Source: Anthopleura xanthogrammica (taxonomy: Eukaryota > Cnidaria > Anthozoa > Actiniaria > Actiniidae). Taken from it: a stretch of DNA of 64,000 bases. How positions within the stretch are numbered: the first letter of the stretch is position 1; every line of letters begins with the position of its first letter. The translations under genes and the position numbers were made by a program. Below are positions 32,657 to 45,959 of this stretch, piece by piece. The notes beneath the pieces were generated by a model that searched no databases, was not told the origin of the DNA, and saw only the letters and a program-made list of their open reading frames with translations. The stretch is from contig OZ025217.1 of the NCBI GenBank assembly GCA_964019055.1, positions 12,163,755 through 12,227,754 on the forward strand, given 5' to 3'.

Positions 32657-35600
32657 CTGCTACTTTTTTCATGCATTCATTTGTTGAATAACACCACCTT
32701 TTAAAAAGCTGAGAAGGCGCAAATCCTCAGTTTCAATTCCAGTCCCTCCCCTGCCTATTGTATGACCCTATGCAGTAAGATAACAGCATTTATTTTGAAT
32801 TCTATTATTTTTGAGAACGAAAAGCATGAGAGCGAAAAAAGCGTAATTTAGTTTGAATAGTTTAGTAGAGTAATATAATATAATTAATGAATATCATCAT
32901 AGCAGGCTAATATTATACTTACTATGATACAACCCTCTTCTGAATATCGTACTTCAACTGACTTGTATTTCGATGTTGTTTTGATATTCATCTTGAAGAA
33001 TTGCGAGTTTTTAGTTTCTTTTGATTAGCTACTTGCAGTGTTCGTGTTCAGTTTTGCACATTCGCATTCAAACTCCAAAATGGATAAAAATTGAATAATA
33101 GACGTTTAACTATAATTTAACTTAAATCTGCATATCAGGTTACTGGCAACGAAGTAACTGCAAACATCTTCTATAAACATAAGTAACCCGAGAGCAAGGC
33201 TAGTTGTGAGAAATTCTAATATTTGATAGTTGCATAGCAACAAGCTGAATTTGCATCACGCGAGTTGACGACGAGTTAGCATGAAACTTAAAAAAAGGAT
33301 TTACTATTTCGTGTATCGTATTTCGGCTGCTAAGCAACAGATCCACTCAATTGAAGATATCCAAAAGCAGGAGAAAGTGATGATGATTACTGATTGTGGT
33401 GACTTCTTAATCGTTCATTTCTAGTTTTCTCGATTGAAAATGGCTTCATTACTGAGCATCACTGATATATCTAAGGGTTCCCTTGCCGATATGCCAAGAC
33501 TGGGCATCCGTTGTTTCTATGGTAACAGGGATCTCAAGATCTCCTGTTGCCAATATTCTGTCGTCGGCTTGTGTAAACTCCAATCTGAGGAAGATCACAG
33601 TGTTCTAACAGTGTTATTTCCCATGATGTAGCCATGTTGCCGCCATTTATATCATTACAGCAGACGATCTTTTTTAGTTCCTGACATTTCCAATTCTTTT
33701 ATCTGACATTTCTCCCTCCTTTTTTATGCTTTGTTTCACCGCGTCCACTTCACTTCTATCGTTCACGATATACTTCTGATCACATGATTGTTTTGGTTGA
33801 CATTTTCATTTCTCCTTCTTTCTTTCTTTTTCGATTTTCGTTATTTTAGTCTTTAACACTCTGAAAGAAATGTCATCTTAAATGACTCACGATATGAGCT
33901 ATTATCGATGATCCCTAATAAATCATGGTATTTTACAGGATTTCAAGTCAATCATCATATTGGACTCTGAAAACCAATACACATAGCAAGTTCTTAATTA
34001 AGGAGTAAAAATCTAAATATTCATGTGAAGAACTCTTTATAATGATCCCGGATAATGATCCTATGAAATTCATAGTAAAAAGACTTATCGGTAACTTTCG
34101 GTTTAGGTTCATAATCCTTCAAACCTTAAGCTTAACTTCATGCTTGGGAAATTCTAGCTGAGCTGAGTATATCAGTGTATTTATACTTGAACTGCTACAA
34201 ATACTGGTGCGTTCAAATCATCTGGACAGGTTATCGTCATAAAAGTTAAAAGCCTTCGGCTTTCAAGTTTTGTTGAACAAGCTGCGCAAGGAAAAGAACC
34301 AATTTCATATTAAATTTCATGCCATTAAGAAACACTTACTGAAAAACTATGATTCGAAAATGTAAATAGAAAAAGCTTTTATCAGAAATAGGAGAAAAAG
34401 AAAGTTGGGCCAAAATTTGACAATAAACTTTATATGTACTTTCCTTTTTTGTCGCCATCTGTCGGTTCAATTTAAGTTTTTATCTTGCCTGAAGGTTTCC
34501 CATACATTTATTAAAACTTTTGTTTCTTCATTCGTAGTTCCTCCAAGATGCACCTTTGCGGAAATTGAAGCGAATGAGCGCAAAATTTTTCACAATAAAC
34601 TTATTGAGGAATCTGTTTGATCTAGAAAATCGAGAAACAATGTCTTCGGGACGAATTCACAAAGCTTTTTCCGTTAATGGGTCCACGTATTTTTATCTGT
34701 TCATCAGATATTGTCGTATTGGCTCGTGTGAAATATCAAACAAAATTACTTCATCAGCAAGTGAAAAGCACATCTTCCAGGAAAAAAAATCAAAAGAAAA
34801 GAAGTCGGAAAAATTAACTTTTATTTGAAAAATTTACAAAATATCGAAAAACGGTTGCTATGATAACCGTTGTCATAGTTACACAATCTAAAGAAGTGCT
34901 CATGAAAAAAATCCCCATATTTCTTTTGACCGAATGCTACAAACTTGATTGATGTGATAAAGCTTTACTTCAAGCTCTTCCGGAGCCTTTGGGCAAAAAA
35001 AGGTAAAATCTAATCATGCCGACCCGAAGAAAATCCCCTAGATTTCAAGACAGCATTTAAGGTCGCGTTTGAATCAGAATAGGTGGTTATTATCAGAGGT
35101 GTTGTGAGGAGGTTTATCTAATCATGACTATTTCAAAAGTAAATGACATAGTATACAATTTAAAAGGTATTCCAAATTGTCGCTTCAAAGATCTCATACA
35201 GCGCATGGAGTGCCCGTTTCTATTGAATTTTTACACTAGTAAGGTCCCCGGAAGCTTCGGCGCTTCCCCACATTCACGAAATTATATCTGACTTCCATGA
35301 CTCGTACTGTAAACATCATTGTGCTGAAATCTGTTTTTCGCTCTACGTTTGACTCTGTCGTGTTTATTTAACATTTGATTTTGCTGTAATTTCATTACAA
35401 CTCCGTATCACTGGAATTAACATTGGACCACAGTTATTTGTTATTTATTTTGTGAGTCTCATTTGTTCAAAGCTTCAAAGAACTGAATGACAGCGTCTCT
35501 GCATGCATGGCTTTAAACATCCATTTTATTCTCCCCCTTTATTTACCCTTTTTCCTGATGTAAACAATTTACCCATCATCGTCAAAAGGAACAAAATTAG

Positions 35601-37145
35601 AAACAAAATTGTTGTTTTATTGGAATAAAATTGTCTTTTATGCGGTTCACTTTTGATGTTTGAAGTTATTTTTCTTTGAATCAAGCTGCAAAATGTTGTT
35701 TTCGCTTCAAGATATCAATAAGTAAGTGTTTTCGAAATTGCTCTATAATATGTGATTAATTAGATTTTAGTATCTACGATTTCCCAATTCTTAAAAGCTT
35801 ATCTAAGTGAAAGAATCATTTTATGTTCAAATTATTTGTGCAAAACATTGCATTGAACACAACCAAACAATTATCAGCTGCCTTCGAGAAGGTACCATAG
35901 AGGGTTCCGGGTAGCACCCTTGTCGAGTCTCGTGTAGTAGCGTCCTTTTAAGATGAACTGCTCTAATCTACTGTAAGCATGTTTGGTTTTTATTGGTCTG
36001 GTTTGTAAGGCCATGATAATAAGGCAATGAAGTCAGAATAGAACCCTGAAGCACATGCTAAGTGGGTTTTTCTTTCCACCTCACACAAAGTCAATAGATC
36101 TATTCAAAGTATTTTGGCCACAAAAATCTCCTCTTCAGAATCGATCAAAAACAGTGACTTAACCTCCCCAGCGAAGCTAAAGGAGAATTAATTATTAAAT
36201 GGTTACTCTGAACATCGTTAAAAGGTTTGAATTGCTTTTCCTCTCTAGCGTGAAATAATCCCCTTCTGACAAGAAGTTTTCGACATGAAAAATGAAAAAA
36301 CGCATCAAATGACATCCATCAAGCAAGGCTTGAGCAACCTACCGCTCTGCCCTCGTCAAAACATTGATTTCAATTTTGGAAGGAAAAAAAACAAAAATTA
36401 CCGGAAACAGTTAATCTTTTAATTGTTGAAATCGATTGAAAAAGAGAAACGGCATAACAAAAGAATGAGATCCACAGAATTGACAGTTCCTGGGAGGCTC
36501 TTGTATATGTCGACTCGCCACCACTCTGATTAGTTAAATGGTCACGTGACAGGCCCTTAACGCTTAAGCGGCATTTGCTTACAAACCAATACAGTTCAAT
36601 TCTAGGGCATTTTCCTGTTAGGAATCCCTGGAGTTATCCATCTGTAAGCGGTCCTCCTCGACGAGCCCCTATGCACGTCATTATTCGATAGTCAGGTATT
36701 TAAGACAAGGCGGCGAGTTCGTACAGTAAAAAGCTTTTGGCATACATGTGGGCGCACAACCAAAATTTTCTCGAAAAACCGAGTTGAAATCATTAACTCT
36801 AGACAAGATCAGACAGCAAAGAGTATTTAAGTGATATGTAGTCAACCGTCAAAGAATAGGCACATTACTGACCACGCAGTACTTTATTGAGCGCTCGACT
36901 CTCTTTTTTTTCTCTTTCTCTCGGCTTTCTCTCTACGTTCATGATGACTGGCAAGAAAACCAAACACCAGTGAAGAAAAATCCAGAACTTTTGTAACGTC
37001 TGCCTCGGTTCCACAGCACAAGGATTTATCAGAAAAAAAGCACTTTGAAGAGAGTAAAGACCTGAGTATATACCACCAACGCTTTTAAACTAAAACTGAA
37101 GGGACATTTTACGATAAAACTATCGCCCACTGAGCAAGAACTGAA
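32657..37145. other. Gene-free stretch upstream of GPCR 1
   Basis: No supported gene. Frames at 33434-33631 and 34405-34828 are short and featureless. The last ~400 bases, with a pyrimidine-rich run at 36899-36935, should include promoter and 5' UTR of the receptor at 37146, but I cannot mark a core promoter. Confidence 0.5.
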
Positions 37146-38255
37146 ATGAATGACACTAACGGTACGACATTAGTAGCGAACACCATCGAACATGAAATCA
37201 TTAAGGTGGTTTTCATTCTCGCTCTCTTATTTGGACTTGTTGGACATGGATTGGTCTTACTGGTGGTGATCGGTAAAGGCACTCGGCGAACAGCTAGCGA
37301 CATGTTCATCCTGAATCTTTCAGTATCAGACCTTGCATTTCTCATTCTCTCGCTAGCTATCAATAAAAGTATGTATGGTGGAACGTTCGAGTATTCCTTG
37401 TTCTACTGCAAGTTTGTTTGGCCAATGGTCACCGTCACTTTCTTTGCAAGTATTTTTACGCTAACCTCGATGGCCCTTCACCGATGTTACGGCGTCCTGC
37501 TGCCGCTCAAGGAAAACCTAACCGCAAAACAAGCCATGCTATGGGCAGGTTGTATATGGGTGATGTCATTAGCAATAACTCTGCCTCTGATTGTTATCAC
37601 AGATCTAAATGAGAATAAGTTTTGCAATGAGACATGGAGTGAATCAAGTTCGAAGACCTATACCGTCTTGTTGCTTCTTCTTCAGTACCTCATTCCTCTT
37701 TTCATCATCGCACTTGCCTACATACAGATCGTTCGTTGCTTAAGGCACAGAAAAATACCTGGAACCTTGCTAGACAAATACGGGCAAGCTGTTTCACAAT
37801 CGGCACGACGTGAAAACATTCAAATCATTAAAACTGTCGCTGTTATCGTCATCCTCTTCGCAGTCTGTTTGTTTCCCCACGAATTGGCTGGCATATTGTA
37901 CTATTTCGGCAACGATGCTCAAAAGCAACATGGCTTGTCTCTGATGCAATATTCGACGATTTTCCAATATATTCATAGCTGCCTCAATCCCATCGTTTAT
38001 GGGATCATTACCCACCAGTTTCGCAAGGAGTACAAAAAATACCTTCTTATGCTGGTTTGCTGCTGTAAGTACAAAAGATTTACGAATTACAGAGCTGGGA
38101 GCTACTCAAAATCAAGATCGACCTTAAAATCCACCTTTAAGAAGCACGACCCCGAGCAGCTTCAGACCGCCAGTTCCTTCAGTCTCATAAGAAGCAAGTC
38201 TAGAAAATCCGAGGAAACCGACGGTTCGCAAGGCGTTGAGGACACCAAGATTTAA
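37146..38255 (+). CDS. Rhodopsin-class GPCR 1, neuropeptide-receptor-like
   Basis: A 369-codon single exon. Seven membrane segments are visible. Conserved points: D62 (2.50, in LNLSVSD), C88 at the top of TM3 with C160 in loop 2, NPIVY at 281-285 in TM7, a Cys cluster (305-307) that could be palmitoylated and a basic, Ser-rich tail. Two hallmark positions are altered: the TM1 Asn 1.50 is H34 (GLVGHGLV), and the TM3 DRY motif is His-Arg-Cys (112-114), keeping only the Arg. TM6 reads CLFPHE instead of CWxP. No signal peptide, as usual for this class; N-terminal N-glycosylation sites (NDT, NGT). Probably couples a peptide or amine signal to G proteins at the cell surface; the ligand is unknown. 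Related in layout to the gene at 59021-60184. Confidence 0.9.
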   Translation: MNDTNGTTLVANTIEHEIIKVVFILALLFGLVGHGLVLLVVIGKGTRRTASDMFILNLSVSDLAFLILSLAINKSMYGGTFEYSLFYCKFVWPMVTVTFFASIFTLTSMALHRCYGVLLPLKENLTAKQAMLWAGCIWVMSLAITLPLIVITDLNENKFCNETWSESSSKTYTVLLLLLQYLIPLFIIALAYIQIVRCLRHRKIPGTLLDKYGQAVSQSARRENIQIIKTVAVIVILFAVCLFPHELAGILYYFGNDAQKQHGLSLMQYSTIFQYIHSCLNPIVYGIITHQFRKEYKKYLLMLVCCCKYKRFTNYRAGSYSKSRSTLKSTFKKHDPEQLQTASSFSLIRSKSRKSEETDGSQGVEDTKI

Positions 38256-38283
38256 GTGGGTATAATATTTGAACCTAAACCGT

Positions 38284-38735
38284 GCCCCGGGAGTGTGCAT
38301 GTGAGTAAAGACGAGTACAAATTTATTTACATGTATATGCCCCACGTGAGGTATCATACGTAGGGACAACACAATCTAGCTGCTGCATATACCTTGCCCT
38401 ATAGGAGGGTGCAACTAAATCAGTACAACACGGTCTAGCTATGCGCTCTGTAAATGGAGGCAAGCCCCATAGAGAATTACGGACAACAACCGAACTAGTT
38501 GTGTGCTGTATATAGTATACTAAAGAAATGAATGCCCCATACGAAGGGTTGAACTTAATTAATAATACAATATAATCTAGCTGTGCACTGTATGTACCGG
38601 GGATATCCCGTGGGGGATTACGTACAACAACACGAACTAACTGTGTAGTTATGATACCGGTGACATGCCCTGTAGGGATGATACACCTAAAGACAACAAG
38701 ATCTACTGCCGAGCACTGTAGGCACCGGAGTCACA
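38284..38735. repeat. Degenerate ~55-72-bp tandem repeat, about seven units
   Basis: Units begin with a GCCC word (38284, 38339, 38396, 38464, 38534, about 38606, 38667). Most also contain ACAACA/ACAATA, a CTAGCTG-like word and a GCACTGTA/GTACCGG-like end. The array begins 28 bases after the GPCR 1 stop codon, so it probably forms the start of its 3' UTR. Units are diverged, so the array is old. Confidence 0.6.
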
Positions 38736-41243
38736 CTATGACAATGTGATAGGATTTTGGCGACAACATAATTTGAGTTATTTCAGTCCGACTGGATGTT
38801 TATGAAAATATCCAATAGTCTTCTTATTTGCTCAAGGAAATAATTATCTCTAGCCTTAAATAGACCATCAAATATCACAGTCTACGGCGCAAGGCTACTG
38901 AGGTACGAAATTTGTCCATGCCATGTTCATAATTTGTTCTATTTTACGCCTATTTTTCCAACTATCACCTCGTCTCTTCGACTCTCGTTTTTTTTTAGAT
39001 CAGTGTGCGAAGCATTTTATTCCAATTATAATTCCCCCCGTAAACATAGAATATTATATCCTGTAAGCACTTAAAACCATGTTTCAGGGCCTCAAAATGT
39101 CGCGTTTTTATATCCATTAATTCAAATCATTGTTTTCAAGCTACCATTTTCAGGCTTGTAAATTCTTAATTCTCTCTCAAACTCGTTAGTGAGCGTGTCA
39201 GTATAAATCATAGGCTACTCTTTTGGCTGTTTATTTTGATTTATGTTATCGTATCATCTGAGGAAAATTAATCTCCAATGTATTTGACCACATTTAGGAA
39301 AAAACCCAGATAACAGTGAAGTGGCGCGCTTTTGATTTCGATGTCACCTGGCCGTGTCTCCTAGATGCAGGTGGACTTAAAAACACACGCACTCGAGAGT
39401 CTCCAATTGTCATGCGAAAACAAGCAGAAAAATACATTAAATGGGACAAAAATAAACGAAAAATCACATTCACTTGAGACACAATTCTCCTTCTCTTCAG
39501 TTGAAGGCCGTCAGGTCTAAGGAAGTGCCAGAAAGACGTTCACAATAGAGTTTTATTTTCCATCTAAAGAGCGTCGCCATCAATTGAAAAATGGCTTAAT
39601 GCTTTCAGAGGTCCTTTCAGAGGGTAAAGCCTCAGAACACGTACTGAAAGTGTGTAAATCCAGGCAAATCCGGCCCAAAACACTGGTAAATGGGTCAGAC
39701 TGATTGTAAATAGATAAATAATATCTTAAGTTATCCTTCTTTTGTTTATGAGAGAAGTGGGGGACAAATCCAAATTAGTTGGGTCGTGAATGAAATTCAT
39801 GCCTCCCACACGTAACCATGGTAATGAAGAAAAACAGCAACGCTGAGAAATTTATTCATATATAAAGATATGGAATTATTGTAGAAAATGTAGAAATGGA
39901 TGAAAATTATATGAGCCAAATAAGTTTATTTTCATGCTCTGTATATAGTTGCTATTGTATCGTACCCTCGCTAAACCGTTTTGCCCAGAAATAGACCTTG
40001 ACATATTGGGTTGAATTGTACTGATTTATGTAGTCAAATGATGTACATAATGAAATGTAATCATATATGTACGTGCTAAGCTTGCTATAGATCCCACAAA
40101 ATCCCAAGACTCATTAAGAGGGTTATTGACTGTCAAGTGGGATTGGAATCTGACAATAATAAACCATAAAACTCAAATTAAGCTTCACTGTATACAGAGA
40201 TGCACAAAATAATCAAATATATCAACACTGAAGGCAACTATTTACTAATGTATAATAATACTCGAAGAATGAATAGCGAAAATTATATTAATTTGCCATC
40301 ACCCCTTTATTAGATGGCACATCTTAGCAGGTAGCTAAAATATAATCAGTTAAATCTAAAATTCACGAACGGTAAAAAAACAGTCCTTATAAACACCTTA
40401 TATCATTGGCTTACGAGAGAGTAATCAGCTAGTATAATACTGAAACAATATAGCATGAACAACATATTTGATTGTTAATGAATATTACTAGTAGTCGTAG
40501 TTTAAAACTGTCTAGTATTGACAGAAGTGTAAAACTGTCCTTAATCCCTCTTCATTAAGAATCTAGTCTAGAGATAATATTTATATATAGTTGGTGTTTC
40601 TGTGTGTGAATTAAAATCTACTGTTGACAAAAGCTAAAAACAGTCGTTGTTAATCTTTCTTTATTAAAAGAAATCCTGCATATGACATGGGAGCCAGGTC
40701 GTCTCGCGCTGATGTGTTGCCGAGCAAATATCAAATATTTGATTGCTCGACTTCCTACATAAAGAAAAGATCAATTTCGAAAGTTTAACCAGCACACTTA
40801 CACAAGCCAGATTATCGCCTTGCAAACAAAAAGAACTTAATGGCATCAATGCCCTAAACAATAAACGATCGTTTGTGCACTTACTACGGCAACGAAACGT
40901 ATATGGCACTACCTTGTCTGGCAGTTAAAAACTCTCACTTAGCAGTCGGTTTTTTAACTGTGTGTTTTCTTTTTTGGGGTCATTTTAATAAAATTAAGTT
41001 TAAAATGGATTAAGATCATCCGGTTTTCATATTGAATAAAGTTGACGTTTTACCATCAGCTCTCGTTTCACCTATTGGCCTCATATATTTCCTTCTCGGA
41101 TTGGAGCTACGGAGAACCCAAGGACCTTGACTTGATTTACTGAATTTATCAGTCCGCAAATATGACAATCTAAACAGACTTAGAGTCTCGCCTTTCCACC
41201 TTAGAGATTAAATTTATCAGATGCAGAATGAGGAAATATTTCC

Positions 41244-41275
<32 letters not shown>

Positions 41276-44111
41276 CGTTTCGTTTCGTTTCGTTTCGTTT
41301 TTTCATGTCTTTTGAGTCGTTTTTATTTTTTGTGCCAATCGTTTGTGATCGTTTCATCTTTCTTGGCGTTTTCTTTTCTCTTCCACTTATTCATGTTCCC
41401 TGTCTCCTTGATCTTAAAATTAGATTTTCCTATAAACCAAAAGTAATAAAGTCTCCAGCCAAAACTGATGTTAATCACCCCCTGGGCTATTGTCTTTCAC
41501 TTATGTTCTTCCAGTCTTTAACATAACATCCTTTTCTAAATCAAATTAATGAATCGGCAGGGACCAAACAGACTCGGCACGCTACCAAGCCACACAGCTC
41601 CAGTCATACTAATAATAACAACATTATATAAACACCTTGGATGATGAAGGCCTAAAATCCTTTTATGAAACTCGTAAATTATTTAAAAACATAAACCAGA
41701 ATAAAGCTAGAAATAAATAAATATTTAATATTGTTTTTATTTTTTTAACATCAATGAAAAAAATCCCGCGGTCAGAAAAAATCCCTCGATATCTATCATC
41801 TGTGATGAGTATATGTGTGTGTGATTTTCCAGTTTGGTATTTTCTGCAGGCGTGCTGAGAGCCACACACCTAGTAAATTATCGCCGCATCGGAAGATATA
41901 TCTAATCAAATTTACGTCATCTACATTGCATTTTAAAGTACATTCATTGATTTAACCGCTGTTTTACTGCCAACCTGCCCACCATTTTTACATCCTCTTA
42001 TGCAATTGAAAATCTAGATTCAAAGCCAATATAAAATATACTAGATGTTTTTATATTCAAAGCTGTGTGTGATCATTCTTTGTACACACTCTTGAATTCT
42101 AACGCCCACTTCCATCGGACTTAAACGAAATTAATCGTGCAACATCATGACGTCATAGGAATATGTCTAAATTCACACAATTTTGTTTAAATCTTTAGAT
42201 TCGGCGGTTTATAAGCTGAAATCGCTGCATTAACACTCTTGACATGTTTTATGACCTCTTATTGGTATTGTAAGTGCTTTGGACTTATCTATCTAAAATC
42301 CATGCGATAAAACATCCATGCAGATTGTACTTTCCGCCATCTTTCCTGTCTCTAGTCGATAATGCTGTATTTTGGCCCGTAGCGCTATTCATGACATCAT
42401 TAATTTCTACTTATCTACACTAAAAAGATACGGAAGTAAAGAATTATGTTATATATAGCGCATCTAAAGATACTTTTTCTTTATGGCTGACGAAAAGAAG
42501 CGCACGTTGAAGGATAGTTTGGATATTAATTTTAGAAAAACGCCGCACCGACATGACATTTATACGTAACAATAGACTTGTCATGAAATGAAGCCTGCAA
42601 TGATTGATCTGCGTGTAAAACCCGTCACATTTAGTTGTTTTGAGTAGACTATATATATATTGAACTATTTTTACATGAAGGCCATGACTTACTGCACGAC
42701 AAATAATTGATTTTTGTCTTTATGTTTTTCCTGCGATCTTGAAGGAAGCTGACCAACACCTGTCCACGGCTTGATGGGCCATAGTGCCGTAATGGCATTC
42801 GAATTTGGCCATTGTGTTTTTGTCAGTAAACTATAAACTCCACTTGCAGCACATTCCCAATACAGTTGAAATCGGAGGACAAAACACTTGAATTTTGCTC
42901 TTCTGAGAAATAAAATTTATTGTTTTGTCTTCCAAATTGAACAGCACTGGGGAAAATACTGAAAAGGGTCTCAACTGAAGTTCTCCCACGAGAATGTCAT
43001 TCGTAAGAAGGTACTTATTCGCATGCCTATATTGTCAGAACTAAATCCAACTTAAAGCCACTTGAATTTTATTTCGGGTGCTATGAACCTGTTTTTGAAG
43101 AAATATTCTTGATAGCTTTCACAAAGTATCTCCATATGAAATCCCATATAGTCTTAAATGACATGTGGTTATCTTTGCTAGACTTTCAATACGACACTTT
43201 TAAGTATGGGACGTACTAGCTTATATCATATCCTACCAGTTCGTTTTCAAAAGTACCTATAGGTATACATGTGTCCCTGCTAGACTATGTGGCCTTGGTT
43301 TTAAGTCTTAGAGCTGACCAACCGTCTAAGAGCGGTCGGGTGCGGCGGAAATCAGCTGACGCCATTCTTCTTTAAACAGGATGCTTCAGATGAGAAAAGA
43401 GTGGCGACTGAAATAAATGGCGATCCTCGTAACTAGAAAAACGACTTGAATAGCATTTTCTTTATCACAAACCTTTCATCATTTAAGCATTTTATTTTTG
43501 AAAATTTTCTATGGAAGATTTAAAAAAGCTTTAACAGCTGATATTTCAGGCTAGTGATCCAGCTGGGATGACCTTCACAACAAACTCAAAGTGAACCAAT
43601 CAGAACTGAGGATTCGATATTGTATTTTGATTAACATTTCCCACAATTCTGCCAAGAGAATTTATGAAATGCGAGTTCTTCCTTCTTTAAATTGATCGTA
43701 AACGCTAGTCCGAACCTATGGCGGAATTCCATTTCAATCGACAAGAGAAGTCTACATGCTGTTCAATTCCCGCTCGGAAAATGCTAACAAAAAGTAGTTG
43801 ACCCATAACTCCTTTCGGGGAACGCGATCAACTCGGCAGGATCTTGTCATCAGTGTTGTGTACATTCGGCCGTCAATCATTAGACATTGTCGAAAGCAAT
43901 CAAAATGGACAACTTTCCTGAACATGAGACAAAAATTCACTTTCCATCGTGGAATCTTTTGTAATCTATTTGTCTGTCTCAATTATTTACATTTTTTTGC
44001 CTCCAAAGCATGCGCATATTGGATGGTGAAAGTGGCCGAGAAAGGGTCTGGGTATGAGATGCGCGCACAAAAGAACTTGCGTTTACATTACGTCATAAAT
44101 GAATAACTGAC
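38736..44111. other. Gene-free stretch
   Basis: No supported gene on either strand. A T-tract followed by five TTTCG units is at about 41251-41300. Several AT-rich segments occur but no domain-bearing frame. Confidence 0.5.
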
Positions 44112-45034
44112 ATGAACTTTACTGACAAAAATGTCTTAGGAAAAATGGAAGGATTTTGGTTCTGTTTGATTTTCATTTTGATTTCACCAGAAGGTATGCT
44201 ATGAGTAGCTATTTTCTATTTTTCCGTGCGCGTTACAAGATAAAATTAGATCTGTACGCACTAAAGGGTTGTTTAAGCCATAAAAGCCGAATCTAGTTAT
44301 TTAGTTTCTCACTCTAGATCTCGAGGCTCTGGAGGAGAATTTCTGCTTATGTGCAAGGTTTTTTGGGGGATATTCCTCCAGTGTAGCAAAATCCATTGTT
44401 GATGTTCAACCTCATGAAAAGACGATTTATATTTTCCTGTAATGCTTGCAAACAGGCTTGGTATCATGTAAGTCATTGTGAGGCTTTCCTCTCTATGTTG
44501 GCGCCCTTCCTCACGCTGCAGCCATTTTTATTCCTGTGAAAATAAAAAAACCTGTTCCATACGCTCGTGTTAACTCATCCTAAAGAGCTTCAATGGCACG
44601 TGGAAAAGATACCTTATTTTCCTTTCTCTCTCTTAGTATCAGGTCTTCAATGCCATAAATGTCCACCTCACGAACATCTCAGTGCCAAGGCTTGTCTCGC
44701 GGGACCACCCGAGGAATGTCAAACACACGATACTGGATGCTTCTTCGAGTATGAAATGAGGGACATTCGTTTAGGATGTGGACGGGATTGGGCCCATCCC
44801 TCGGGATGCTACGGGATAGTTTGTATCACCTGGTGTAATGCTGACCTTTGTAATGAGAAGTTGTTAAGACAAGCGCCTTTTGAAACTGATCTGGAAGATC
44901 TACCGGGAACAGACAGCCCTGGCATTCTGTCTTGGTGGAAATCACTATTCGGTGCTGCATCGAGTAGGAAAGGTTCAATATGGGTGACGAGTCTGCTTGT
45001 CATTGTCTCTCTGACAGTAACTATGTGCTTGTAA
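44112..45034 (+). CDS. Ly6/uPAR-type three-finger protein, GPI-anchored (two exons)
   Basis: Exon 1 44112-44193, intron GT-AG, exon 2 44637-45034; 159 codons from the first Met. The second Met at 44145 gives a cleaner signal peptide (MEGFWFCLIFILIS) and 148 codons, and I prefer it. After it come ten cysteines in an Ly6-like order, starting LQCHKC and ending CNADLCN, the diagnostic Cys-Asn close of the fold. The C-terminus is a Ser-rich spacer then a hydrophobic tail (IWVTSLLVIVSLTVTMCL), as for a GPI anchor. Ly6 family members act at the cell surface, and some (Lynx type) bind nicotinic receptors. Its convergent neighbours are two channel genes of that superfamily, so a modulator role is plausible but inferred. 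ATTAAA at 45379 is a possible poly(A) signal. Confidence 0.82.
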
Positions 45035-45959
45035 TTATCCTAATGGCTCTGTATCTAACAGAATATAGAATAGAATATACTGACAACGGTTTTTACTGTT
45101 ATGTCTTTACTGCGCCGCATTACAGGGTATGAAATATAGAAGCCTGCAGCTGGATCTATAGTTGGGAACAAACTTGGTCAGCATACTAGCGCTGAAGCAT
45201 CTTTTATTGTTAGTACTGAACATCACTTAGCGGTTATATTTCTATTGTTTTCATTGCTAGTTTACTATTTAAGACTCTCCACTTAGTGGGACATTTCTTT
45301 ACTTTTCTTATCGCCAGTTTTCTTATAAATTACTGAACATTTCTATCTTTGGCTGTCCACTGTTAACTACCATTGTCCATTAAAGGGGAAATGACTTGAA
45401 TCTTGGTTAAACTTATCTATATGGCTCTAATAGTAGCCAAGCAACATATTTTCTTCACAGTCAAACATGGCGGATAAAAATTACCAATTATTGTAGCATC
45501 TAAATTGTGAGTAAATGACGTCATTTACTCAACCCTATTGTTCTTTCAGCTTTTAAACCAAAATTTCTCAACTGCAAGTGGCTCTCATGCTAAAATTTTC
45601 GCCAACCTGGTTTTCATAATCATTGTTGAGTCATTACTTCAAATGCTTGAATTATTCGGACTTTCACAAAATGGGGCGTTTTCATCCAAGTGCCCCTATA
45701 AAACTAATTCTGAGTGCGTTGGAGTATGAACCCATGAATTTATGTATTACTAAATCTATACAGATTACTGAATTATGTGAATTATGTTCACGAAATCAAG
45801 TGCTACACAAATAGCCAATTTCGAGTATATTTACAATTAAACGTTCTTATAGTAACACATAGCAAAATCGTTACATTTTTGGCCACATTATGAAGCTTCA
45901 GTCCATTTTGATCAGTTGCGTTCATCTTATGTTTCTTTTTGTCTCTTGTGTTGGCTTAT
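45035..45959. other. Intergenic region between Ly6 gene and channel gene 1
   Basis: Convergent 3' ends. No supported gene. Two overlapping ~63-codon frames (45538-45814) have no recognisable features. Confidence 0.5.
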
